The notes beneath the pieces are model-generated. The model was not told the origin of the DNA. It saw only the letters and a list, made by a program, of their open reading frames with translations, and ran no database searches. Below are positions 1 to 8,372 of a DNA stretch of 64,000 bases, piece after piece. Within the stretch, counting starts at the first letter, position 1; the number at the start of each line of letters is the position of its first letter. The DNA is taken from positions 248,001-312,000 of the forward strand of contig NZ_JAPCHX010000002.1 of the NCBI RefSeq assembly GCF_026107415.2, given 5' to 3'. Source of the stretch: Microbacterium sp. MPKO10. Lineage in GTDB: Bacteria; Actinomycetota; Actinomycetes; Actinomycetales; Microbacteriaceae. The translations under genes and the position numbers were made by a program.

Positions 1-1278
1 GGCGTCGGGTTCGTCTCGGATCACGTCCCGCGGGCGTGGGTCGAGGCGGCCCGGGCCACTGGCATCCCCCTGCTGGCTGTCCCGTTGAGCACTCCGTACA
101 TCGCCATCGCCGAATACGTGTCGCGTCGCATCGCGGCCGAAGAACTGTCCCAGGTCAATCGGATGCTGGACGTGCAGCAGCGACTCGCGAGGAATGCGCA
201 GACGGCAGGGTTGGTGCATGACAGCCTTGTCACTGTCGCCCGAGTCCTCGAGGCGACGGTGCTTCTTCGTCGTGCTGATGGGAGTGAGGACCTCCTCGAT
301 GGAGGGGCAGAGCTCGACGAGACGGAACTCGACAGCGTCCGGAACGAGATTCGCATTCACAGCGACTCGGAACGGCAGAGTGCGACGGCCGGGGTCGGCG
401 ATCTCGTCATCTACACATCCCGCGCAGCATCGTTTATTCTCGCGGTGGCACGCAGACGACGATATTCGGCTGTCGAGCAGAACATCATCGGATCTGTTGC
501 CACCGTGCTTCGGCCGGACTCAGAGACTGTCAATCCACTGTCGGTCCGCGAGGACATCGCTGGTCTCGTCCTCGACGGAGAGCTGCCCGCCGACGATGCT
601 CTGATGCGAATCCTGATCCCTGGCGTGCGTGCGTGCCGCGTGGCCCAGATCATGACGGAGGCTGACGGTGATGCTCTCGACGACGCGGCTGCCCGGTTGC
701 GTTCGTCGTATGAGGCAGAACATATCGAAGGGCTGGTGATGGTCCGGGGTGCAGGCATCGTCACCGTCGTCTCCGCGGTCACATCAAACCGCCAGTCATC
801 AAGCATCACGCGCGCGATGGAAAGCACGATTGGTGCCGACGTTCCGTGGAAAGCCGGCATCAGCGCGGAGCATCCACCGAACGAACTGCGTGAGTGCGTC
901 CGCGAAGCGGCCCTTGCCCAACGGCTCGTACCGCGGGACTCGACAGGCTTGCCGGTAGCCGAGTACACGGCGGTGACTGCGGACAATATCGTTGAGTGGA
1001 TTGCTGACCGCGCAGGTGAGGAGCCGCTCTTCGCCGAGTGGAGGCGTCGTCTGGACGCCGCCGACGGTGAGTCCCGACGGCTTACAGGGAGTCTTTGTGC
1101 ATTCCTCCGGTGTAACGGAGCTCGCGAGCGCGCGGCAGCGAGCATTGGTATCCATCGGCAGACGGTCAACGCACGTCTCGCCGAGGCAGAGCGGATCCTC
1201 GACGTCTCACTCGAGTCTCCCAGAGACCGCGTCTTGCTCTGGCTCGCCCTGGAACCGGACGATCGCGACCCGACTTAG
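1..1278 (+). CDS. PucR-family transcriptional regulator, 5' end outside window
   Basis: The frame is open from base 1, and its first residues (GVGFVSDHVPRAWVEAARA, then IPLLAVPLSTPY) read as the end of a PucR N-terminal domain, so the true start lies upstream. An in-frame TTG at 85 would cut that domain and is not believed. The C-terminus carries the PucR-type helix-turn-helix (RERAAASIGIHRQTVNARL, about residues 372-390 counted from base 1). PucR regulators often control purine or amino-acid catabolism. This gene lies directly upstream of a nucleoside ABC transporter operon, so a role in sensing nucleosides or purines is inferred. The ligand cannot be read from sequence. Confidence 0.85.
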   Translation, partial: GVGFVSDHVPRAWVEAARATGIPLLAVPLSTPYIAIAEYVSRRIAAEELSQVNRMLDVQQRLARNAQTAGLVHDSLVTVARVLEATVLLRRADGSEDLLDGGAELDETELDSVRNEIRIHSDSERQSATAGVGDLVIYTSRAASFILAVARRRRYSAVEQNIIGSVATVLRPDSETVNPLSVREDIAGLVLDGELPADDALMRILIPGVRACRVAQIMTEADGDALDDAAARLRSSYEAEHIEGLVMVRGAGIVTVVSAVTSNRQSSSITRAMESTIGADVPWKAGISAEHPPNELRECVREAALAQRLVPRDSTGLPVAEYTAVTADNIVEWIADRAGEEPLFAEWRRRLDAADGESRRLTGSLCAFLRCNGARERAAASIGIHRQTVNARLAEAERILDVSLESPRDRVLLWLALEPDDRDPT

Positions 1279-1336
1279 CAGCGCGACCGCTACGGTAGGA
1301 GCATTGCCACGTCGCCGTCTGTGAAAGGGACGCCAC

Positions 1337-2413
1337 ATGAACCGCCGTAACCTCGCATCCGTCGCTGCGCTCGCCGCAGCATCCGCCCTCGTTCTCTCCG
1401 GCTGCGGCCAAGCGCCCGAATCTGACAGCGGAGACGCGGGAGGGGACAACGCCGACTACTGCGCTCGCATGGTCACGAACTCCGGCGGACTCGAAGACCG
1501 CTCGTTCAACCAATCGAGCTGGGAAGGCCTCGAGCAGGCGCAAGACGAGTACGGCATCGACGCCCAGGCGATCGTGTCGAAGACTCCGAGCGACCTCGAG
1601 CCCAACGTCGAGCAGGCCGTCGACACAGGATGCCGCCTCATCGTGACCGTCGGCTGGGAGCTCGCGGAATACACACAGACCGCCGCCGCAGACAACCCCG
1701 ACCGGCACTTCGCCATCGTCGACGAGCAGCTCGAGGGCGAGAACATCACGTCCGTCGTGTTCAACACGGCAGAGGCCGCCTTCCTCGCCGGCTACCTGGC
1801 CGCGGGAGCAACGCAGTCCGGCACCGTGGGCACGTTCGGCGGCGGAAATCAACCTCCCGTCACGCTGTTCATGGACGGCTACGTCGACGGCGTGGCCCAT
1901 TACAACGAGGTGCACGATGCCGACGTGACGGTGATCGGCTGGGACAAGGACGCCCAGGACGGCCAGTTCACTGGTGACTTCGAAGACGTCAACAAGGGCA
2001 AGGCGACCGCGGAGTCACTCATTCAGCAGGGCGCAGATGTGATCATGCCCGTTGCCGGTCAGGTGGGTGAAGGCGCGGCGGCGGCTGCCGCTGACGCGGG
2101 TGACGTCTCGATCATCTGGGTCGACAACGACGGGTACGAGACTCTTCCAGAGGAGTACCGGCCACTGATCCTGACGAGCGTGCTCAAGAAGACCCAGGAT
2201 GCCGTGACAGACATCGTGAAGCGCGATCTCGACGGTGAGCTCGACAACACTCCGTTCATCGGAACGCTCGAAAACGGGGGAGTGGACATCGCCCCTTTCC
2301 ATGACATGGCGGATGCTGTCAGCGACGACCTCGCAGCCGAGATCGATGAGCTTCGTCAGCAGATCATCGATGGCGAGGTTGAGGTGAGTTCGCCAAGCTC
2401 TCCGACCGCCTGA
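1337..2413 (+). CDS. BMP-family nucleoside-binding lipoprotein (copy 1)
   Basis: This 358-aa protein has a lipoprotein signal peptide with lipobox LVLSGC, lipidated Cys23. It belongs to the basic membrane protein (BMP/Med/PnrA) family of ABC solute-binding proteins, shown by NSGGLEDRSFNQSSWEGL near the mature N-terminus and the GTFGGG segment. Known members bind purine or pyrimidine nucleosides. The start ATG follows GAAAGGGA. It would sit outside the membrane and deliver ligand to the permeases encoded 3-6 kb downstream. It is a clear paralog of the next gene but diverged, and a separate promoter region lies between the two, so different ligand preference or expression is plausible. Confidence 0.9.
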   Translation: MNRRNLASVAALAAASALVLSGCGQAPESDSGDAGGDNADYCARMVTNSGGLEDRSFNQSSWEGLEQAQDEYGIDAQAIVSKTPSDLEPNVEQAVDTGCRLIVTVGWELAEYTQTAAADNPDRHFAIVDEQLEGENITSVVFNTAEAAFLAGYLAAGATQSGTVGTFGGGNQPPVTLFMDGYVDGVAHYNEVHDADVTVIGWDKDAQDGQFTGDFEDVNKGKATAESLIQQGADVIMPVAGQVGEGAAAAAADAGDVSIIWVDNDGYETLPEEYRPLILTSVLKKTQDAVTDIVKRDLDGELDNTPFIGTLENGGVDIAPFHDMADAVSDDLAAEIDELRQQIIDGEVEVSSPSSPTA

Positions 2414-2488
2414 CAGCATCCTGTACCCCATTCGGGGTGCTCTGAAGTGCAGATCCCTGCTCATTCGTAGAGGGTCTGTGAGGGCACG

Positions 2489-2502
2489 TGCTCATATGAG
2501 CA
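2489..2502. promoter_or_regulatory. Palindromic candidate operator
   Basis: The sequence TGCTCATATGAGCA is a perfect 14-base palindrome in the 261-bp gap between the two BMP genes, 172 bases before the second start. It is a plausible site for a dimeric regulator. No protein has been matched to it. Confidence 0.4.
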
Positions 2503-2568
2503 TGAACGTGCGCAGTGCGCGAAAAGCGGCTTACGATCGCTCCACACGGTTTGAGTTATCGATGTGTA

Positions 2569-2588
2569 ACACTTCGAGGTCGAAGTGT
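2569..2588. promoter_or_regulatory. Palindromic candidate operator upstream of BMP copy 2
   Basis: Arms ACACTTCGA and TCGAAGTGT are a perfect 9-base inverted repeat around GG. It lies about 85 bases before the second BMP start and just upstream of a possible promoter (GGTAACCT near 2620). It is placed where an operator would be expected. The binding protein is unknown; the upstream PucR regulator is one candidate. Confidence 0.45.
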
Positions 2589-2674
2589 GAAAACGCACGA
2601 TTGGGGTACGTCACATTCGGTAACCTGAGCCTGAGTCCCTGCGGCACCGCAGACCGCGATATCTGGAGGTCACC

Positions 2675-3760
2675 TTGACAATCACAACCCGAAAGGCCGT
2701 GATGAGCGGCCTTGCCGGCCTGGGCGTTATCGCCCTGCTCGCCGGCTGCGGCCAAGCCCCTGAATCCACCGGAGACGGCGGATCCGACGGCGAAGCCATC
2801 GACTACCTGCCCTGCATCGTCTCTGACTCGGGCGGATTCGACGATAAGTCGTTCAACCAGTCCAGCTACGAGGGGCTCGTCAAGGCGGCTGACGACCTGG
2901 GCATCGACGAGAAGCACGTCGAGTCGGCGTCTGAGGCAGACTTCGGCCCGAACATCACGAGCCTCGTCGACCAGGGCTGCGACATGATCATCACCGTCGG
3001 CTTCCTGCTCGCAGACGCGACGAAGGAGGCGGCGGAGAAGAACCCCGACGTCGACTTCGTGATCCTCGACGACAACTCGATCGAGGCAGACAATGTCAAG
3101 CCGATGATCTTCGACACCGCTCAGGCGGCGTTCATGGCCGGATACGCGGCGGCTGACACCTCGAAGACCGGCAAGGTCGGCACCTTCGGCGGTATGCAGA
3201 TCCCGACCGTGACCATCTTCATGGACGGCTTCGCGGACGGCGTCAAGTACTACAACGAGCAGAAGGACGCCGACGTTCAGGTTGTCGGCTGGGACGTCGA
3301 CGCTCAGCAGGGCCAGTTCACAGGTGGCTTCGACGCCAACGAAACGGCCAAGCAGACGGCGACGAGCGTGATCAACCAGGGTGTTGACGTGCTCTTGCCA
3401 GTCGGCGGCCCGATCTTCCTCTCTGGCATCGAGGCGATCAAGGACTCGGGTGACGAGATCGCGATGATCGGTGTCGACGCCGACCTGTATGAGACAGCCG
3501 ACTCCGACAACGAGATGTTCCTGACGTCGATCATGAAGGAAATGAGCCAGGGCGTTTACAACATCATCACGGAAGCCGCCAAGGGCAACTACTCGAACGA
3601 GCCCTACGTGGGAACGCTCGAGAACGACGGTGTGGGCCTGGCGCCCTTCCACGACTGGGAAGACAAGGTGAGCGACTCGCTCCAGGGCGAGCTCGACGAG
3701 ATCAAGGCCGGCATCATCGACGGCTCGATCGAGGTTAAGTCCCCGTCGTCGCCGAAGTAG
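2675..3760 (+). CDS. BMP-family nucleoside-binding lipoprotein (copy 2)
   Basis: This 361-aa paralog of the preceding gene has a signal peptide and lipobox LLAGC (Cys25). The BMP signature is DSGGFDDKSFNQSSYEGL, followed by GTFGGMQIPTVTIFMDGF. The start is TTG with GGAGG eight bases upstream. It is the binding protein nearest the ABC genes and probably the main one for this transporter. A strong hairpin follows the stop, which would let the abundant binding protein be made in excess over the membrane components. Substrate class (nucleosides) is inferred from family and from the downstream deaminase and phosphorylase genes. Confidence 0.9.
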   Translation: MTITTRKAVMSGLAGLGVIALLAGCGQAPESTGDGGSDGEAIDYLPCIVSDSGGFDDKSFNQSSYEGLVKAADDLGIDEKHVESASEADFGPNITSLVDQGCDMIITVGFLLADATKEAAEKNPDVDFVILDDNSIEADNVKPMIFDTAQAAFMAGYAAADTSKTGKVGTFGGMQIPTVTIFMDGFADGVKYYNEQKDADVQVVGWDVDAQQGQFTGGFDANETAKQTATSVINQGVDVLLPVGGPIFLSGIEAIKDSGDEIAMIGVDADLYETADSDNEMFLTSIMKEMSQGVYNIITEAAKGNYSNEPYVGTLENDGVGLAPFHDWEDKVSDSLQGELDEIKAGIIDGSIEVKSPSSPK

Positions 3761-3789
3761 GCACGATACACAGCACTCAGCACTGCAGG

Positions 3790-3815
3790 GGAGGCCAGCG
3801 ACCCGGCTGGCCTCC
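3790..3815 (+). terminator. Hairpin between binding-protein and ATPase genes
   Basis: Arms GGAGGCCAGC and GCTGGCCTCC form a perfect 10-bp stem around the loop GACCCG, followed by TCTGTTGTG rather than a full U-run. It looks like a leaky terminator or 3' stabiliser that separates high expression of the lipoprotein from lower expression of the ATPase and permeases. Confidence 0.6.
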
Positions 3816-3853
3816 TCTGTTGTGACGGACGCTCAAACCGTAGGATCCCTAAC

Positions 3854-5368
3854 ATGAAGCTCGAACTTCGCGGCATCACCAAGCGATTTGGATCGCTGAC
3901 GGCCAACGACCACATTGACCTCGTCGTTGAACCTGGTGAGATCCACTGTCTTCTCGGCGAGAACGGAGCGGGCAAGTCCACGCTCATGAACGTGCTCTAC
4001 GGGCTTTATCAGGCCGATGAGGGCGAGATTCTCCTCGACGACGAGGCACAGCATTTTGCCGGCCCCGGCGACGCCATGCGCGCCGGAATCGGCATGGTCC
4101 ACCAGCACTTCATGCTCATTCCCGTCTTCACGGTCGCCGAGAACGTCATGCTCGGGCACGAGGCGACGAAGTTCGGCGGTGCTCTCGACATCGCGACAGC
4201 ACGCAAGAAAGTCCTGGAGATCTCCGATCGATTCGGGTTCAACGTTGACCCCGACGCGCTGGTCGAAGACCTTCCCGTTGGTGTACAGCAGCGTGTCGAG
4301 ATCATCAAAGCGCTGTCGCGCGACGCCAAGGTGCTCGTCTTCGATGAGCCGACGGCTGTGCTTACACCGCAAGAGACCGATGAGCTCATCGAGACGATGC
4401 GGCAGCTCAAGGCCGGTGGCACATCGATCGTCTTCATTACACACAAGCTGCGCGAGGTGCGCGAGGTCGCCGACCGCATCACGGTCGTCCGCCTGGGCAA
4501 AGTCGTGGGCGAGGCCGAGCCGACGGCGAGCAACAGCGAACTGGCGACGCTCATGGTGGGCCGTGCCGTTGAGCTCACCGTGCAGAAGGACGAGCCCCAG
4601 CTGGGCGACGTAGCCTTCTCGGTCAAGAACCTCAACGTCATCGATCCGCTCGGGCTCAAGGTCGTCAACGACGTCAGCTTTGACGTCCATGCGGGCGAGA
4701 TCCTCGCAATCGCGGGCGTCCAAGGCAATGGGCAGACCGAACTCACCGAGGCGCTGATGGGTCTTCAGCCGCGTGTCACCGGAACTGTGATGCTCAACGG
4801 TGCCGAGCTGTCGGGACTTCCCGTCCGCAAAGTGCTGGACGCTGGCGTCGGCTATATTCCCGAAGACCGGTCGGAAGACGGCATCGTCAAGAACTTCACG
4901 ATCTCAGAGAACCTGATGCTCGACCGGGCGAATGGCGCGCCATTCGTGAAAGCCGGAAGCCTGCAACTGAGCTACCTCGACACATTCGCGCGCGAGACAA
5001 AAGACGAGTTCGACATTCGCGCGCAGTCGGTCGAGTCCAACGCGGGGACGCTGTCGGGCGGCAACCAGCAGAAAGTCGTCCTCGCCCGCGAGCTCAGCCG
5101 CGACCTCAAACTCTTCATCGCTGCACAGCCCACGCGCGGCATCGACGTCGGGTCTATCGAGTTCGTGCACAAGCGCATGGTCGCCACGCGAGACGCGGGT
5201 ATCCCGGTTGTCGTTGTGTCGACGGAACTGGACGAAGTTGCCGCGCTCGCCGACCGGATCGCTGTCATGTACCGCGGGTCGATCGTCGGCATCGTGCCCG
5301 GTGACACCTCACGTGATGTGCTCGGCCTCATGATGGCGGGCGAGAAGCCGACGGGAGCCGCAGCATGA
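3854..5368 (+). CDS. ABC transporter ATP-binding protein, two nucleotide-binding domains
   Basis: The 504-aa protein has the RbsA/MglA-like double ATPase layout used by nucleoside (NupO/YufO-type) importers. The first half has Walker A GENGAGKST (residues 35-43), Walker B VLVFDEPTAVL and a degenerate signature LPVGVQQR. The second half has the reduced Walker A GVQGNGQTEL and signature LSGGNQQK, with QPTRGIDVGS in place of a normal Walker B. Such asymmetry is usual in this family. The TGA overlaps the next ATG (ATGA), so it is translationally coupled to the permease. It powers nucleoside import together with the two permeases and the BMP lipoproteins. Confidence 0.93.
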   Translation: MKLELRGITKRFGSLTANDHIDLVVEPGEIHCLLGENGAGKSTLMNVLYGLYQADEGEILLDDEAQHFAGPGDAMRAGIGMVHQHFMLIPVFTVAENVMLGHEATKFGGALDIATARKKVLEISDRFGFNVDPDALVEDLPVGVQQRVEIIKALSRDAKVLVFDEPTAVLTPQETDELIETMRQLKAGGTSIVFITHKLREVREVADRITVVRLGKVVGEAEPTASNSELATLMVGRAVELTVQKDEPQLGDVAFSVKNLNVIDPLGLKVVNDVSFDVHAGEILAIAGVQGNGQTELTEALMGLQPRVTGTVMLNGAELSGLPVRKVLDAGVGYIPEDRSEDGIVKNFTISENLMLDRANGAPFVKAGSLQLSYLDTFARETKDEFDIRAQSVESNAGTLSGGNQQKVVLARELSRDLKLFIAAQPTRGIDVGSIEFVHKRMVATRDAGIPVVVVSTELDEVAALADRIAVMYRGSIVGIVPGDTSRDVLGLMMAGEKPTGAAA

Positions 5369-6612
5369 CCAACGTGGAGACCGATAAGAAGACAGACGAG
5401 GCGCCGCGCGCGAACCAACTCGCGTCGCAGATTATGAACAGCAGCACGATGATGACCGTGCTCGCTGTCGTGATCTCACTCGTCGTCGGTGCCGTGCTCA
5501 TCGCGATCACCGACAGTAAGGTTCAGGAGACTGCCGGGTATTTCTTCGCCCGTCCCACGGACATGCTCGGCGCTATCTGGGACGCCGTGTCCGGTGCGTA
5601 CATCGCCCTGTTCAACGGCGCGATCTACAACACCAACAGAGATTCATTCCTCGCGGGCATCAAATCGATCACCGACACGCTGCACCACGCGACGCCGCTC
5701 ATCGCCGGTGGCCTCGGTGTCGCTCTCGCATTCCGTGCGGGCCTTTTCAACATCGGTGGCCGTGGTCAGATGCTTGTCGCAGCCGGAGCTGCCGGCTGGG
5801 TCGGGTTCTCGTTCCACCTTCCGATCTGGGTGCACCTTCCTCTTGCCGTCATCGCGGGAATCGGAGCGGGAGCGATCTGGGGCGGCCTCGTCGGTTACAT
5901 CAAAGCGAGAACCGGCGCACACGAGGTGATCCTGACGATCATGCTCAACTATGTGGCGTTCTATCTGCTGTCGTGGATGCTGCGCACCCCGGGTCTTCTC
6001 CAGGCACCGGATACCGTGAACCCCGAGTCTGCGCCGATCCTCCCCACGGCGATCCTGCCGCCGATCTTCGGTTCGCGCTACAACCTCCACGCCGGATTCC
6101 TCATCGTCATTCTGGCCACGATCTTCGTCTGGTGGCTCCTCAACCGGTCGAGCCTCGGATTCAAGTTCCGCGCGGTCGGCGAAAACCCCAACGCCGCGCG
6201 CACCGCGGGCATCAACGTCAAGAGCATGTACGTGTGGTCGATGTTGATTGCCGGTGGTCTCATGGGGATCGCGGGTGTCTCACAGGTGCTGGGCACGATC
6301 ACGAGCGGCTTCAGCTCGGGCATTGACGCAGGCATCGGATTCGACGCGATCACCGTTGCGCTTCTTGGTCGCAGCACCCCATGGGGAACGTTCGCCGCTG
6401 GCATCCTGTTCGGAGCGTTCAAAGCCGGTGGTTACGCCATGCAGGCCGGTGAGGGCATCCCGATCGACATCGTGCTCGTCGTGCAGTCGGTCATCGTCCT
6501 CTTCATCGCGGCGCCGCCTCTCGTGCGCTCGATCTTCTTCATTCCGAAGCCCGGGTCGCGCGATAAGAAGCGCACAACACCCAACGTCTCGAAGGAGGTG
6601 ACGTCCAAGTGA
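5365..6612 (+). CDS. Nucleoside ABC transporter permease (NupP/YufP type)
   Basis: The 415-aa polytopic protein has a first membrane span around residues 30-50 and then a run of spans typical of the BPD_transp_2 family. The GLFNIGGRGQM segment and the cytoplasmic EAA-like GENPNAARTAGINVKSMY are characteristic of nucleoside or simple-sugar importer permeases. It overlaps the ATPase gene by 4 bases and the second permease by 4 bases, so the three make one coupled unit. It forms half of the translocation pore. Confidence 0.92.
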   Translation: MTNVETDKKTDEAPRANQLASQIMNSSTMMTVLAVVISLVVGAVLIAITDSKVQETAGYFFARPTDMLGAIWDAVSGAYIALFNGAIYNTNRDSFLAGIKSITDTLHHATPLIAGGLGVALAFRAGLFNIGGRGQMLVAAGAAGWVGFSFHLPIWVHLPLAVIAGIGAGAIWGGLVGYIKARTGAHEVILTIMLNYVAFYLLSWMLRTPGLLQAPDTVNPESAPILPTAILPPIFGSRYNLHAGFLIVILATIFVWWLLNRSSLGFKFRAVGENPNAARTAGINVKSMYVWSMLIAGGLMGIAGVSQVLGTITSGFSSGIDAGIGFDAITVALLGRSTPWGTFAAGILFGAFKAGGYAMQAGEGIPIDIVLVVQSVIVLFIAAPPLVRSIFFIPKPGSRDKKRTTPNVSKEVTSK

Positions 6613-7895
6613 GCACCACGACGCCCGCCGCAGACATCCCCGTCTCGGAAAGCCTCGAAGTTGCGAAGGTGCGCAGCTGGAAGGCACCAATTGCGTTCGC
6701 CATCGTCACCATCGCGGCGCTGGTCCTCTTCGTCTTCCTGTCTCGTGACGGTGATACGACGTTCAAACTCTCAAACGACTCCGACGCGATCGTTCTGCCG
6801 CCGCTCGTCATGAACGCTGCGGTGACGGGCATCGTCATCACAATTGCTCTTGCAATCATCACCGCCATCTCCGTGTGGCGCACGATCAACTATGCGGCCA
6901 CGTGGCTCTGGCTCATCTCGCTGTTCGCCGTGCTGTTCTTGATCGGGTTCTTCGCGTGGGCCGCTGCCGGTGGCACGGTTCCGTTGCCCGGCTTCCTTCT
7001 CGGAACCGTCGCCCTCTCGGCGCCGCTGATCTTCGGCGCCCTCGGCGGTGTGATCTCGGAGCGCTCCGGTGTTGTCAACATCGCCATCGAGGGGCAGCTG
7101 CTCGCAGGAGCCTTCAGCTCGGCCGTTGTGGCATCGGTGACGCAGAACCCGTACCTCGGGCTCGTCGCGGCGATGATCGCCGGAATGCTCGTGAGCTTCA
7201 TTCTCGCCGCGTTCTCGATCAAGTATTTCGTCGACCAGATCATCGTCGGCGTCGTCGTGAATGTGCTCGTGCTCGGCCTCACCTCGTTCCTCTACTCGCA
7301 GGTGCTCACCGAGAACACGCCGCTTCTCAACAGCCCGCCGCGCTTCGAACGCATCAGCATCCCATTCCTCAGTGAGATCCCGCTGATCGGCCCCGTGTTC
7401 TTCCGGCAGACGATCATCATCTACGTGATGTATATCGCGATTGCCCTCGTGTACTGGGGCATGTTCCACACCAAGTGGGGTCTGCGCGTTCGCTCGGTCG
7501 GTGAGCACCCGCAGGCGGCAGACACCGTCGGCATCCGGGTGAACACCACGCGGTTCTGGAACGTCTCGCTCGCGGGCGCGATCGCCGGATTCGGCGGCGC
7601 ATACTTCACGCTCGGCTCCGTCGGCGGATTCACGAAGGATATGACTGCAGGCATGGGCTTCATCGCCCTCGCCGCCGTGATCTTCGGCCAATGGAACCCC
7701 ATCAAAGCGACACTCGCCGCCCTGCTGTTCGGGTTTGCGACGAACCTGCAGAACCTGCTCGGCGCACTCGGATCCCCGGTCGAGAGCGAGTTCCTGCTCA
7801 TGCTGCCGTACATCGTGACGATCCTCGCCGTCGCCGGCTTCGTCGGCCAATCGAGGCCGCCGGCCGCCAGCGGCAGTCCATACGTAAAATCGTAG
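6609..7895 (+). CDS. Nucleoside ABC transporter permease (NupQ/YufQ type)
   Basis: The 428-aa second pore subunit has a GTG start overlapping the previous stop (GTGA). It carries an N-terminal extension with two to three extra membrane spans (residues about 24-120) before the family core, which contains GVISERSGVVNIAIEG and GEHPQAADTVGIRVNTTRFW. It pairs with the preceding permease. The cytidine deaminase gene begins 8 bases after its stop, with the ribosome-binding site overlapping the end of this gene, so uptake and first catabolic step are cotranscribed. Confidence 0.92.
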   Translation: MSTTTPAADIPVSESLEVAKVRSWKAPIAFAIVTIAALVLFVFLSRDGDTTFKLSNDSDAIVLPPLVMNAAVTGIVITIALAIITAISVWRTINYAATWLWLISLFAVLFLIGFFAWAAAGGTVPLPGFLLGTVALSAPLIFGALGGVISERSGVVNIAIEGQLLAGAFSSAVVASVTQNPYLGLVAAMIAGMLVSFILAAFSIKYFVDQIIVGVVVNVLVLGLTSFLYSQVLTENTPLLNSPPRFERISIPFLSEIPLIGPVFFRQTIIIYVMYIAIALVYWGMFHTKWGLRVRSVGEHPQAADTVGIRVNTTRFWNVSLAGAIAGFGGAYFTLGSVGGFTKDMTAGMGFIALAAVIFGQWNPIKATLAALLFGFATNLQNLLGALGSPVESEFLLMLPYIVTILAVAGFVGQSRPPAASGSPYVKS

Positions 7896-7903
7896 GAGGA
7901 GCC

Positions 7904-8314
7904 GTGACCGACACCGTTTCCATCGACTGGGGTCGACTCAGGGATGCTGCCACGGCAGCGATGCGCAATGCCTACGCTCCCTACTCGCAGTTCCCCGTCG
8001 GAGCCGCGGCCCTCGTGACCGACGGCCGCATCGTCACCGGCTGCAATGTCGAGAACGCAAGCTACGGAGTCGGACTCTGCGCCGAATGCGGGCTCGTCTC
8101 GAACCTTGCCATGACCGGTGGAGGGCAGCTCGTCGCGTTCGCCTGCGTCGACGGCGACGGCCAGGTGCTCATGCCGTGCGGGCGGTGCCGCCAGCTGCTG
8201 TTCGAGCACTCGGCCGAGGGGATGCTGCTCGACACCGTGTCGGGAATCCGCACGATCGACGAGGTGCTGCCCGACGCGTTCGGGCCGCGTCAGCTCGACG
8301 AGTTCCGTCGCTGA
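7904..8314 (+). CDS. cdd: Cytidine deaminase
   Basis: The 136-aa enzyme is the usual length for the homotetrameric, zinc-dependent cytidine/deoxycytidine deaminase that yields uridine. It contains NVENASYGVGLCAECG, the substrate and zinc site with catalytic Glu in CAE, and MPCGRCRQLL, which supplies the other two zinc cysteines. I chose the GTG at 7904 because AGGAGGA precedes it by four bases; upstream in-frame starts fall inside the permease gene. Directly after the nucleoside permeases, it fits a pyrimidine salvage role. Confidence 0.95.
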   Translation: MTDTVSIDWGRLRDAATAAMRNAYAPYSQFPVGAAALVTDGRIVTGCNVENASYGVGLCAECGLVSNLAMTGGGQLVAFACVDGDGQVLMPCGRCRQLLFEHSAEGMLLDTVSGIRTIDEVLPDAFGPRQLDEFRR

Positions 8315-8372
8315 TCGGCGACGTGTCGCAGGCGGCAGCTCACCAGCATCCGCCCGCTCAGGAAAGGACCAC

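Noticed and set aside
2531-3652. Long open frame (373 codons) on the minus strand over the second BMP gene
   Set aside because: It is the codon-position mirror of a well-supported lipoprotein gene on the plus strand and shows no domain, only His/Arg/Asp/Val-rich sequence typical of high-GC antisense frames.
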